NCBI GenBank assembly: GCA_032622095.1
Contig: CP136062.1
Location: 38,252,918-38,316,917 of the forward strand
From: Siphonodentalium dalli
Taxonomy: Eukaryota; Mollusca; Scaphopoda; Gadilida; Siphonodentaliidae
Length of the DNA: 64,000 nucleotides
Direction of reading: 5' to 3'
In this document: piece after piece, positions 53,397 to 64,000 of the stretch
How the letters are laid out: each line of letters starts with the position of its first letter
Position numbering within the stretch: the stretch's first letter is position 1
The notes under the pieces: model-generated
The model's input: the letters and a program-made list of their open reading frames with translations, nothing else
What the model was told of the DNA's origin: nothing
Database searches by the model: none
Translations under genes and position numbers: made by a program

Positions 53397-56200
53397 TGAG
53401 AGTGTATGTTGGTTAGTTACATGACAGAAGGTTATGTTAATTTAAAATAGACAACACACTGACTCCCAAAGGGCTATCCAGGAAAAGGTGAGACATTGAG
53501 AGCTGTTATTGAAATGTTCTCATTCATTGAAACGACTTGCTTCTATTCGCCACATGTTCAAAACACTATTGTACACAAACACGTAACGCCTGGTCCGAAT
53601 TGACCAATCATAAACATTAACATAATTACAATATACATGTATATATTGTTGGCAGTGTATACATACGATAGCAAAACATGCATACGGCCTATCAACATGT
53701 TTTAGTGCAATATTCGTTTTGTGTTTTGTGAGTTAAATTATTTATTTCATTTGTCATATATTGTAATTATGTTAATGTTTATGATTGGTCAATTCGGACC
53801 AGGAGTTACGTGTTTGTGTACAATAGTGTTTTGAACATGTGACGAATAGAAGCAAGTCGTTTCAATGAATGAGAACATTTCAATAACCGCTCTCAATGTC
53901 TCATCTTTTCCCGGATAGCCCTTTGGGGATCAGTGCGTTGTCTATTTTAAATTCACATAACCTTCTGTCAGCCAACTAACCAACATATGGAAGGGTGCAC
54001 GGTACTTCAAGGGTACGTTAATACAATGGCAAGTTTGCACGGTATGGTTTGCAGTCATTCTCTCATAGAAAACGATATGTTGCCACAATATGAACGGAAC
54101 AAGCACAAACAGTGCATCTGTGCCACAGCTAACTGCGTGCGAAGTAACATCTCTGTAGTTCCACTAGTAACGATGCTACCGGAATTTGCCTGTAAATATC
54201 ATGCAATTATCCCGCAAGAATAAATCATACAGGTATTTGAAGGCAAATTACAATAGCACTGTTACTATTAGATAAATTAGATAAATGTTACTTTTCATGC
54301 CTTTCGCTTTGGTAAAGGTGCATGCTATGTGCACGGTTCCGTTCATATTCTGGCACCATGTGGTTTTCTATGACGAAATGCCCGCAAGAACATACCGTGC
54401 AAACTTGCCAGCGTATGAACGTAGCCTAAAGGGATTCAGAATTCGTATGTTTAGTTCAGTCGATCTACGGAACAATCTCGACCATTTCAATGAGATTAGG
54501 TTCCAAATTAGGTTCTATGTAGTTATAGCAACCAACAAGGGTGCAAATACCTAAGGCAGGTGAATGACGTCATATATTGTATCTATATCCATTCAAGATC
54601 GCGGGCATAGATTTTGGAGAAAGTGTTACGTGACTTCCGGTTAGCAACCGTGTGCAGATTTAAAAAAAAAACGCGGAATTGGAAATGAAGCATCGCGATA
54701 AAAATGAAAGTAACTATACTACTTCACAGATTACGAAGAATTCACATGCGGTTTAGGTCTATTAATTTAATTTAGACCAATTTTGTTGGTTCGCTTAATG
54801 AAAACGAAAAACGAAGAAGTTATGACGAGAATCCAGACAATATTTTACAAGGCACGACATGTCTTGTCAAGTTGGCATGTCGTCTCCGTCGTGACCACTG
54901 CATGATGTGACAAATTAGTCTTAGCGTTATAATTTATGTCGCCGAAAAAAGGCAAATTTGAGGCACATCATGTGTGGTTGCTCCAATACGCGTCACGTAC
55001 GATTCATATTAATTCTCTTCTAAGCTGTGCCGAATTAAAAAAAAAATGGAATGTCTTTCAACGTAATACTATTATTTCTTCATCCCCCCCCCCCAAGTAG
55101 ACCTGACAATAATTAGGCCGATATTCAGTCATCAAGTGTCCGATAGAAAAATAGCTTAGATTCCGTGTGTGGTCACGAGGACAGCATCACGCTAAACCAC
55201 ACCTCCTCGAAAGTTATATTCTGACACTGGAACAAATGTCATTCATTTATCGGATTGTTGCATGGCGTTAATCCTGCGACTTTCTGCCTGCACAATTCAA
55301 CACCAGACATAACAGTTATCTTTTAGAAGGAGCCCCATCTGAATTTTCAAAAAATCTCAATTTCTAGCTATACATGTATCAATTTGAAGGACAACAAATC
55401 ATTATCCCTTATAAATAGTGTATAAGCTGTAGTACTATATAGCAGCAACTCTTTACCATCACAGTGTGAGAGATATGTTCAAAGTATGAACAATAGTGCT
55501 TTATAAAACGGTTTGACAGAAAATATAAAAAAAAAACAGACTGCATTATCTATAATATCAACCCAACCAGGGAATGCGCTCAGTCTACCATCTGAAGTCA
55601 TGACTGTCTGCGAGAAAATAAATAAAACATTTTTTCGTTGCATATGTTAGTTTTTTTCGCAGCCATTTTCAGAACTATTTTTATTTGGAAAAATTACCAT
55701 GAAACTACATAATGTCTGAAAGCACGAATCAATATATAATGAGTATTGATATCTGCCAGGTTATTGAGAACGGGGCTGAATAATATTTGTTGTTTTATGT
55801 TGTTTGGGTCCTTTACACCGATACAAAAATAGTCCTGCAAATGGCTGCCAAAAACTATATATGTATTGAAAACAATTTTATTTATTTACTAGCAGACAGT
55901 CGTGCTTTCAGATGATAGACTGAGAGCATATTCTAGATAGTCAGGATAATGCAGTGTTTTTTTTTTTTTAAATATTTCCCGTCAAACTGTCTATCGATCT
56001 GCACGAATAAATGATTGCTTTCTATTTTTAAAAATACATTAGTTATAAAGAATGATATTTTCATTCAAATTTAATGTCTGAAATTGGGATTTGTTTTAAT
56101 AATTCACGAATGGGATGCCTCCTTAAGAAATTTAGCATTTATTTCAGTCAAACATTACAACATCGGGTACCGATGACAACGGTAGACAAATATAAATGCT
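53397..56200. repeat. Inverted duplication, right copy
   Basis: Reverse complement of 28018-31025. It lacks the two transposons at 28708 and 29112, but near its left end it holds a 579-bp palindrome that the left copy lacks. Its right end stops within 25 bases of the GC-rich satellite. Confidence 0.85.
53407..53985. mobile_element. 579-bp palindromic element, TA target
   Basis: Arms of about 230 bp (TGTTGGTTAGTTACATGACA ... and inverse) around a spacer of about 115 bp. Flanked by TA at 53405-53406 and 53986-53987. The left duplication copy reads GAGAGTGTATGG (in reverse, near 31018), the uninterrupted site. Confidence 0.85.
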
Positions 56201-56299
56201 CCATTCCGGTGTGACTAATTACCGCCCGGGGACCGCCCGGGACCGCCCGGGGACCGCCCGGGACCGCCCGGGACCGCCCGGGCGGCCCAACGAGCCCGT

Positions 56300-56640
56300 G
56301 GACACAATATCTCGACGGTATAACGTAGCGACATGCCACCTGAGGGCAACATAGAAAAATTTACTCGCTCGCTCGTCTCCGGCCGGTCATATTAACCCCA
56401 CAAATGCCGATATTGGCTAAAAGAGCCTGGGTGATTACTGGTGTCTTCGTGTGTGTTCAGACAGATTAGTTTGGTGATTCTCGGTAGTGCAATAAGTGCA
56501 ATACACCTGAGTGTTAATTCCATGTATTGACTCGTTGACGCGTCCACGGCCGATGTTATTAACCCCTCAAATTCCGGTAAAATAGCGTATAAACAAAAGA
56601 ACCTTGGAACCGCCCGGGACCGCCCGGGCGGCCCCATGGG
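56300..56640. repeat. Long variant satellite unit, left edge
   Basis: A unit of about 346 bp with extra internal sequence (GCCGATATTGGCTAAAAGAG ... CACCTGAGTGTTAATTCCAT ... GTTGACGCGTCCACGGCC). The same variant closes the array at 59346-59650. Confidence 0.85.
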
Positions 56641-58896
56641 CCCGTGGACACTATATCTCGACGTTATAACATAGCGACATACCCCACGAGGTCAACATAC
56701 AAAATGTTACTCCCTCGCTCGGCCCCGGCCGGCGTTATTAACCCCTCAAAATCCGATAAAATGGTAAATAGACAAAAAGAACATTAGGAACGCCCGGGAC
56801 CGCCCGGGTGGCCCCACGTGCCCGTGGACACAATATCTCGACGTTATAACGTAGCGACATACCCCATGAGGTCAACCTAGAAAATGATACTCGCTCGCTC
56901 GACCCCGGCCGGTGTTATTAACCCCTCAAAATCCGACAAAATGGTATATAGACAAAAAGAACATTGGGACCGCCCGGGACCGCCCGGGTGGCCCCACGTG
57001 CCCGTGGACACAATATCTCGACGTTATAACGTCGCGACATACCCCATGAGGTCAACCTAGAAAATGTTACTCGCTCGCTCGACCCCGGCCGGTGTTATTA
57101 ACCCCCCAAAATCCGATAAAATGGTATATAAACAAAAAGAACATTGGGACCGCCCGAAACCGCCCGGGAGGCACCATGGGCCCGTGGACACTATATCTCG
57201 ACGTTATAACATAGCGACATACCCCACGAGCTCAACCTACAAAATGTTGCTTGCTCGCTCGACTCCGGCCGGTGTTATTAACCCCTCAAAAACCGACAAA
57301 ATGGTATATAGACAAAAAGAACATTGGGACCGCCCGGGACCGCCCGGGTGGCCCCACGTGCCCGTGGACACAATATCTCGACGTTATATCGTAGCGACAC
57401 ACCCCATGAGGTCAACCTAGAAAATGTTACTCGTTCGCTCGACCCCGGCCGGTGTTATTAACCCCTCAAAATCCAACAAAATGGTTTATAAACAAAAATA
57501 ACATTGGGACCGCCCGGGACCGCCCGGGAGGCACCATGGGCCCGTGGACACTATATCTCGACGTTATAACGTAGCGACATACCCCACGAGATCAACCTAC
57601 AAAATGTTGCTTGCTCGCTCGACTCCGGCCGGTGTTATTAACCCCTCAAAATCCGATAAAATGGTATATAAACAATAAGAACATTGGGACCCCCGGGACC
57701 GCCCGGGAGGCCCCATGGGCACGTGGACACAATATCTCGACGTTATAACATAGCGACATACCCCACCTAGAAAATGATACTCGCTCGCTCGACCCCGGCC
57801 GGTGTTATTAACCCCTCAAAATCCGACAAAATGGTATATAAACAAAAAGAACATTGGGACCGCCCGGGAACGCCCGGGAGGCCCCATGGGCCCGTGGACA
57901 CTATATCTCGACGTTATAACGTAGCGACATACCCCACGAGGTCAACCTACAAAATGGTTCTCGCTCGCTCGACTCCGGCCGGTGTTATTAACCCCTCAAC
58001 ATCCGATAAAATGGTATATAAACAAAAAGAACATTGGGACCGCCCGGGAGGCCCCATGGGCTCGTGTACACTATATCTCGACGTTATAACGTAGCGACAT
58101 ACCCCATGAGGTCAACCTAGAAAATGGTACTCGCTCGCTCGACCCCGGCCGGTGTTATTAACCCCTCAAAATCCGACAAAATGGCATATAGACAAAAAGA
58201 ACATTGGGACCGCCCGGGACCGCCCGGGTGGCCCCACATGCCCGTGGACACAATATCTCGACGTTATAACGTAGCGACATACCCCACGAGGTCAACCTAC
58301 AAAATGTTACTCGCTCGCTCGACTCCGGCCGGTGTTATTAACCCCTCAAAATCCAATAAAATGGTATATAAACAAAAAGAACATTGGGACCGCCCGGGAG
58401 GCACCATGGGCCCGTGGACACTATATCTCGACGTTATAACATAGCGACATACCCCACGAGGTCAACCTACAAAATGTTACTCCCTCGCTCGACCCCGGCC
58501 GGCGTTATTAACCCCTCAAAATCCGATAAAATGGTAAATAGACAAAAAGAACATTAGGACCGCCCGGGACCGCCCGGGTGGCCCCACGTGCCCGTGGACA
58601 CAATATCTCGAACTTATAACGTAGCGACATACCCCATGAGGTCAACCTAGAAAATGTTACTCGATCGCTTGACCCCGGCCGGTGTTATTAACCCCTCAAA
58701 ATCCGACAAAATGGTATATAGACAAAAAGAACATTGGGACCGCCCGGGACCGCCCGGTGGCCCCACGTGCCCGTGGACACAATATGTCGACGTTATAACG
58801 TAGCGACATACCCCATGAGGTCAACCTAGAAAATGTTACTCGCTCGCTCGACTCCGGCCGGTGATATTAACCCCTCAAAATCCGACAAAATGGTTT

Positions 58897-59285
58897 ATTA
58901 TATGATCATAAGTTTCTTTCCCAAATTCCTATGTTAAAACGTAACGAAAAAATCGAGATATCTAACGATGTTCACCTCATTAATAAAACAACAGGTTAAT
59001 ATCAGTTCTGAGTGACGTCAGATACTTCAGGGGTTAACATAACTTATTATCAGACCTGAAAATTGATCAGGTTTTCCCAGCGACGTTCAATGTCACAACG
59101 TCTTGTCCAATCACAGCGCGTTTCATATAATAAAACAGTTATCGCATTGTTTCTTGGTTGACACAAGGAATTGTCAGCCCTTGGAAGCCAATATTCACCT
59201 CGGCCTACGGCCTTGGTGAATATTGACTTCCTCGGGTTGACAATTCCCCGCGTCAACCTCGAAACAATGCGATAACTGTATAATA
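58897..59285. mobile_element. Insertion with hairpin inside a satellite unit
   Basis: About 390 bp interrupts a unit between AAAATGGTTTA and TAAACAAAAAG. It contains a palindrome at 59136-59279 (ACAGTTATCGCATTGTTTC ... GAAACAATGCGATAACTGT; tip GCCTACGGC). AT-rich ends make the target duplication ambiguous. Confidence 0.65.
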
Positions 59286-59345
59286 TAAACAAAAAGAAGA
59301 TTGGGACCGCCCGGGGCCGCCCGGGTGACCTCACGTGCCCGTGGA

Positions 59346-59660
59346 CACAATATCTCGACGTTATAACGTAGCGATATGCCACTTGATGGCAACATAGAAA
59401 ATTTACTCGCTCGGTCGTCTCCGGCCGGTCAATTAACGCAGCAAATGCCGATATTGGCTAAAAGAGTCTGGATGATTACGGATGTCTTCCTGTGTTTTCA
59501 GACAGATTATTTGGAGATTCGCGGTAGTGCAATACACCTGAGTGTTAATTCCATATATTGACTCGTTGACGCGTCCACGGCCGATGTTATTAACCCCTCA
59601 AATTCCGGTAAAATAGTGTACAAACAAAATGAACCTTGGAACCGCCCGGGACCTTATGCC
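59346..59660. repeat. Long variant satellite unit, right edge
   Basis: Matches 56310-56620 almost throughout, including the extra block. Ends at ACCGCCCGGGACC (59641-59653), where homology stops. Confidence 0.85.
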
Positions 59661-60221
59661 ATGATGGAATTTCACAATAAATTAGGTGTGTCATATATAC
59701 TGCCAGCAAAATTTCAGCGGCCAGGAAAAAGAGATTTAAGAGTGTGTCAAATTGACATGTTTATGATATTTTTGTCTTCCGAAACCATTCAAATAAAATC
59801 GTCGCCGAAAATAGTCTTCGCGAACGAAGAGCGTTTTTAACAACTCTCAATGTGTGATCGGAATTTACAAACGGTACACGAAATATGATTCACAGATAGA
59901 ATACATGTTTAAAGGCGTGGTCAGCGTTCACGTTAAGCAATGTTGTTATAATATTCACATTTAGTAAAACCGCCATATGCGAACGGAGTAATAAAATATA
60001 GCCAGGTTCTGTTCTTATACAAATCATAAATATCATCAAAATAGCATGCTATACTATATATATACTGTGTTCCTTAAACAAAAGTCAAATTATGTTACAT
60101 AAATTGGCTTTTGTGTACATAGCACAGTGTAGAACATAACTATACCCTGCTATTTACGCGATATTTATTATTGGTATGTGAAAAAAATTGTAAAGTGATT
60201 TTTTTATTATTGTGGTTTTAA
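59661..60221. other. Non-coding, 3' of the vertnin-like gene
   Basis: AT-rich; no gene recognised. Confidence 0.5.
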
Positions 60222-60796
60222 CTAATACCATACTATATTCCACCGACTATGTCTACCAACGGTTTTCGAGAAGTTGCTGTTGATGGTCGTGATGTCGCGA
60301 TAGATGGTGATTGTCGATATGTGACGATTGACGAACGAGATTTGGCGGATGATGGTCGAGTTGTCACGGTGGCGGATGATGTTGATTGTCGAGATTTGGC
60401 GATTGATGGTCGAGATGTGGCGACTGATGGTCGAGCTGTGGCGATTGAGGATCCAGATGTGGCGGTTGGTGGTGATGGTCGTGATGTGGATGGTGGACGA
60501 GATGTGGATGTTTGTTGTCGTGCGTGGTGCGGCGGTTGATGGTCCAGATTTGACGATGTTCGTCATTGGAGGAAACGATGGCTGTCCGCATTGTTTGTTA
60601 GCAGTCGTTATCACAGGCGTCCCTGCTTTGTTGGGCTGCACCTTCCGTATGAGTGGAACGAAGTGATTGCAGTTCACAACATCGCCGCGAGGAACATGCA
60701 TGGTAGTCCACATTATCACAAGTGACGGCTTAGTGGCGGAGACACCCCTTCCCGGTATCAGACGAGTGAGCGGTGACAGCGTAAACCCATCTGCAA
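60222..60796 (-). CDS. Vertnin/OTU-like gene, last exon, with repeat-encoded tail
   Basis: Starts at the acceptor TTTGTTCTCAG (exon base 60796) in the phase left by the exon at 62329. It reads VADGFTLSPLTRLIPGRG then LVIMWTTMHVPRGDVVNCNH and FVPLI. The IMWT ... NHFVPL pair is the C-terminal signature of vertnin-like OTU-fold proteins, and its His would be the OTU catalytic His. The following C-terminal tail of about 130 residues includes a Thr/Ile/His-rich stretch (NRHISTINRQISTIN), encoded by a degenerate minisatellite at about 60270-60545. It ends in a TAA-type stop at 60222. The plus-strand ORF here is the shadow. Confidence 0.65.
60270..60545. repeat. Degenerate minisatellite within the exon
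   Basis: Imperfect units of about 21 bp, and multiples, with GATGGTCGAGATGTGGCGA. Open on both strands. Confidence 0.75.
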
Positions 60797-62328
60797 CTGA
60801 GAACAAAAAGGGATTAGCGAAATGCCATATTTGTCTTTCAAATAAACGGATTACAAGGAGAATTACAACCAACGAGTAATATCAATCCACAACTATAGAT
60901 AATGAATCTACGCGTAACTGGAAAGTATTGATTACTATCAAGGTTACCCGGCATTGCACAGGTTGAAAGGCACATTTTCAGCACCTTTGAACAAAATAAT
61001 TAGATTTCCCATATTGTAAAGATGTAACTCAAATTGACGGCTGTTTACAGCGTATAATGTTTACATGCCAGTGATCTTATCGCAGAAAACATCTGTATCT
61101 TCATAAGGACATGATAGCCAGGATCCTAAAATTTTAGTCTAACCAACTAGATTGATTGATACATCTCTATATATGTAAAGCCCGGTTGTCATCTTGTGCG
61201 AAACAATGTGTTTAATATGATGTTCATGCGTTATGCCATAACGTCTAACGTATAGGCAGAAAATAAATAAATACTTATTGGTGGAATGCCTGTAACAAGA
61301 GCAAGAGTAATCTCTATTCCCACCAAATATCCACAACATACAGAGGGTTTCACATCACTTTAACATGAGCAACGCCTGGTAACCCTGTTAGTGAGCAATA
61401 TTACGATGAATCGTATTGTAAGTTGCAAGCAACCAAATTAGGAGTTTTACAACCGACGTATAGCACGCGAATCTAAATATGGAAATAACGCAATATCGTG
61501 ACGCATCTAATAAACAAACAACAGTCGATCTGTATTTTCTCGGACACAAAACGTGTTTTGTGAATAATATCGCATTCATATCATTATTATGCTATACTAT
61601 ATTCATTACGGGTGCGGGACGTTGTGGCACCTGGACGATTCGGCACCCATTTTTTGGGACGTTTCGGCACCTGAGCTTTCGGTATTTGGCTGTTTCGGCC
61701 CAAGCATCTGGACATTTTCGGACTTTGTCGAAGACGTTTCGGCACTTGATATTTTTAAAAAATAGATGCTTGCTGTACTAATATGTGGACTATCTATACC
61801 TTTAACAAGCTTGGAGCAGTACTGTGTATCTTGAAATTTCTACATTTTGCACATAAGTCAGATAAACGCTCTTTATTGTTTTAATTATCAGGAATTTTAA
61901 ATGTAACAAAGAACGTTCTATGCGCGCAGTAAAGGCTTGGAGTACAATTCTAAATCGCTTATTGTGGCACTTCGGAACGTAGAAGACCTAACAGGTATAT
62001 TAGTGTGTTTGGTGGTGCTATTGGAACGGTAACCGCCGTCTTTAGCATTGTGTTACATCCTGTTTTGTTTACCGTATTTATGTTTTACCACATTGTATTG
62101 ATCTAAAGAACGAAAATCAAAATAATTTATTGTAATCACTGAGTGTTACGTTGGTCCGGAAATTGACATGTGCCGAAACATCCGAAGTGCCGACAAATCG
62201 GGTACCAAAACGCCCAGGTGCCGAAACGTCCAAAATTAGGAAATTATCATAAGTTGATAATATTATTTCTAGTTTATAACCTACACGGAAGGTCGTCCGT
62301 CCCTTCAAGTGACAATTAAATGACTAAC
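60797..62328. other. Intron of the vertnin-like gene, with an inverted-repeat element
   Basis: Bounded by GTTAGT (62328-62323 on the minus strand) and CTCAG. 61611-61750 and 62150-62237 hold inverted GACGTTTCGGCACCTGG-type motifs, probably the ends of a non-autonomous element of about 630 bp. No other gene seen. Confidence 0.6.
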
Positions 62329-62855
62329 CTGGTGGAAAGAAACTTTGGATTGTGATACCAAGGACAGCACTTAACGCAAGCATGTGGTTGATGTCGCACC
62401 ACGAGTCCTGAACGGGGGTGTCCTTGATATACTGGTTGTACTCGCCAAGAACAATACGTTGATCATTCTGCAACGGTGAAGAGTATCTACGGTGACTGAC
62501 ATCATAATGTTCAGGATGTTCTGCGAGTTCGAGCCATGTTCTATATCTGAGCTGTAAGTGGTGAGAATCAGTCCCGAACAATGCGATGGAACTTGCACGG
62601 AATAAACAGTTGCCATCGCCGAATGTTGTTAACGGAACATAGTCGTTGAGAACGTATGGTTGACACTTCTGCAACACACTCTTGGAAACTGTGTCGACAG
62701 TGTGGTCTTTTGGACTTGGTGGTATGCGAGTGGGAAGGTCGTTGTGATACTGGTCAAGAAGGGCTATCTCTGTTCGGAGTCGAAGTTGCAGCTGGTTTGA
62801 TTGGCTTTTGGTCGAGTCAACAATTCTGGTTAACGCTGAGGAGAACGAGTACTGG
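62329..62855 (-). CDS. Vertnin/OTU-like gene, OTU-domain exon
   Basis: An exon of about 175 codons between acceptor GAATTTTTCAG and donor CCAG-GTTAGT. The OTU catalytic block is TTFGDGNCLFRASSIALFGT, with the Asp and Cys of the cysteine-protease fold present. It continues HHLQLRYRTWLELAEHPEHY and a final DINHMLALSAVLGITIQSFF segment, as in vertnin-like proteins. The N-terminal part (FSQYSFSSALTRIVDST) has no ATG, so at least one exon lies upstream, probably beyond the window edge. The last ten residues before the donor match the family's LSxVLxIxIxSFFP pattern. OTU proteins often remove ubiquitin; vertnin itself acts in development. Which applies here is unknown. Confidence 0.75.
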
Positions 62856-62870
62856 CTGAAAAATTCAAGA

Positions 62871-63104
62871 AAGTAGTGATTAGTGGTCGTTTATTTATAA
62901 TATACTGGACCATATCGGACTGCATCCATTGTACAAACGGTCACACGAAGCACACATTTACATCTCTTGCAAAAATAAAAAGCCCGTTATAACATGGGCC
63001 GGGGTATACCCGAAGTCACCAGTCCAAATTTGGTGGTTTAAATCGTCCCAGGGGATCGCGGAGAAAAACACGGACAGACCGATTTTCTCTTTTATATCTT
63101 ACTA
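62871..63104. other. Non-coding
   Basis: Nothing recognised. Confidence 0.5.
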
Positions 63105-63700
63105 GCAGGTTAGCCCGCCATTGGCGTGGTTCGTCTCATGGCTTTGTTCGAACAAACGTTTTTCATTTTTTTAATTAATTAATTATTTTAATTAAATTTT
63201 TTTTCAATTCGTCGAAATCCGTCAGTTTTACCCGATTTGACCTTGAATTGATCATTGTCAAGGTCAGGTCAGGGTCACAATTTAAACCGCCCATGACACT
63301 TCCCGTAGGTCACACACACATATATATCATTTTTGGGTTACCGTTTCAAGGTGAAGATCACCTAGGGCGGAAAAACTGACCCGATCCCCGTTCCTATGAA
63401 GCCCTAAGTACGTAAGAATCACACAACACGCTCATGTCTGGATACCGACGCTGACGCCCGTGCACAGACGTAAGAATCACATTACGCACATACGCTCTTT
63501 ATCAACTACACTGCGGATAGGAACGCTCTTATCTATCAACCCGATTAACCACGCAGTGCCGTTTTTGTGACTGGGAGTGAAGAACGGGTGGTCGGAGCAT
63601 CTCCAAAACGCCGCGACGATCATTCCCGTTGATTTTTACCCATAGATAGGAAGTTTGAGCTCAATCTGTCCAGCCGTTTTGGAGTCTATAGCGACTATGT
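63105..63700 (+). repeat. Dispersed repeat R2, copy 2
   Basis: Same orientation as 35821-36450, from ACTAGCAGGTTAGCCC to AGATAGGAAGTTTGAGCTCA. Many substitutions and small indels, so an old family. Confidence 0.7.
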
Positions 63701-64000
63701 ATATATATACGTAGTTCTCAAAATATATAGGAGAATTAAGAAAGAATTAAAGGCACGTGCGGCCTTAATTGTCGAAAATATTCATATTTGTTCCAAACAC
63801 CGTAAACAGAAAAACATTAAAACGCACACAGTTCCGTTCATATATACCATGACCATCGCGTAAACAGCATGTTATCACAAAGACCTACTATATTTTACAT
63901 AAGCAAGAGCCTGAGTGTGTTACAGAAGACAGCACAATGCTACTGGCTAATCACACACAAATGACATAAACGCTCTTTATTAGTTCCATATCAGGTATTC
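63701..64000. other. Non-coding to window end
   Basis: No gene or repeat recognised. Confidence 0.5.

Larger units (their letters stand above)
56220..59345. repeat. GC-rich 180-bp satellite array
   Basis: About 14 units, anchored by CCCGTGGACAC at 56641, 56821, 57001, 57181, 57361, 57541 and on to 58770. Units are 170 or 180 bp depending on whether the 10-bp module GGGACCGCCC is single or double. Each unit has TATCTCGACGTTATAACGTA, CTCGCTCGCTCGA, CCGGCCGGTGTTATTAACCC and CCGCCCGGG. The array starts with six tandem ACCGCCCGGG modules (56222-56284). Strongly GC-rich against an AT-rich background. The 60-residue-period ORFs are by-products. Confidence 0.93.

Noticed and set aside
57064-58444. 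Three plus-strand ORFs of 106-118 residues (ARSTPAGVINP repeats)
   Set aside because: The satellite unit is 180 bp, a multiple of 3, so ORFs persist; units of 170 bp break them. No gene features.
60249-60539. Plus-strand ORF rich in DGRDVA
   Set aside because: Antisense of the vertnin-like exon within a minisatellite; no domain.

Overview
This window looks like AT-rich nuclear DNA from an invertebrate animal, most likely a bivalve or other mollusc. That is an inference from three things: the gene families (SAM/SAMD3-like, vertnin/OTU-like, KRBA2-type integrase and HNK-1-family sulfotransferase, all with GT-AG introns), the DIRS-order retroelements, and repeats built around GTCCGTCCGTC and AGCTCACCTGAGACG motifs. 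Host coding sequence is sparse. Most of the window is transposons, foldback elements and tandem arrays.

Layout. 1-6032: a damaged DIRS-order (Ngaro/PAT-like) retroelement on the minus strand. 6033-9335: three elements separated by TTAA sites. 9336-11044: a tandem array, hairpins and a dispersed repeat. 11045-16099: a full-length second DIRS copy with split direct repeats (A1, ORFs, B1-A2, B2). 16100-19220: hairpin-tipped foldback, a MITE carrying a 45-bp array, and a perfect hairpin. 19989-21733: a TIR element with a spliced but truncated KRBA2-type integrase. 22-25.6 kb: MITEs and minisatellites. 25680-26615: a carbohydrate sulfotransferase exon. 28018-31025 and 53397-56200: a large inverted duplication with insertions private to one copy. 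31266-44481: exons of a SAM-domain gene (SAMD3-like) on the plus strand, with introns full of nested transposons. 44.5-52.3 kb: four foldback elements and GTCCGTCC repeats. 56221-59660: a GC-rich 180-bp satellite. 60222-62855: two exons of a vertnin/OTU-like gene on the minus strand. 63.1-63.7 kb: a second copy of the 35.8-kb repeat.

The two DIRS copies are nearly identical and share two lesions, an extra T in the reverse transcriptase and an in-frame TGA after RNase H. Each also has a private lesion: copy 1 lost the recombinase N-terminus and copy 2 has a nonsense codon in RNase H. Many element boundaries are fixed to the base by target-site duplications (TTAA, 5 bp, 8 bp, 9 bp, TA). For three insertions the paralogous empty site lies in the same window, so relative ages can be read directly. 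I saw no rRNA, tRNA gene, CRISPR array or bacterial-type operon.
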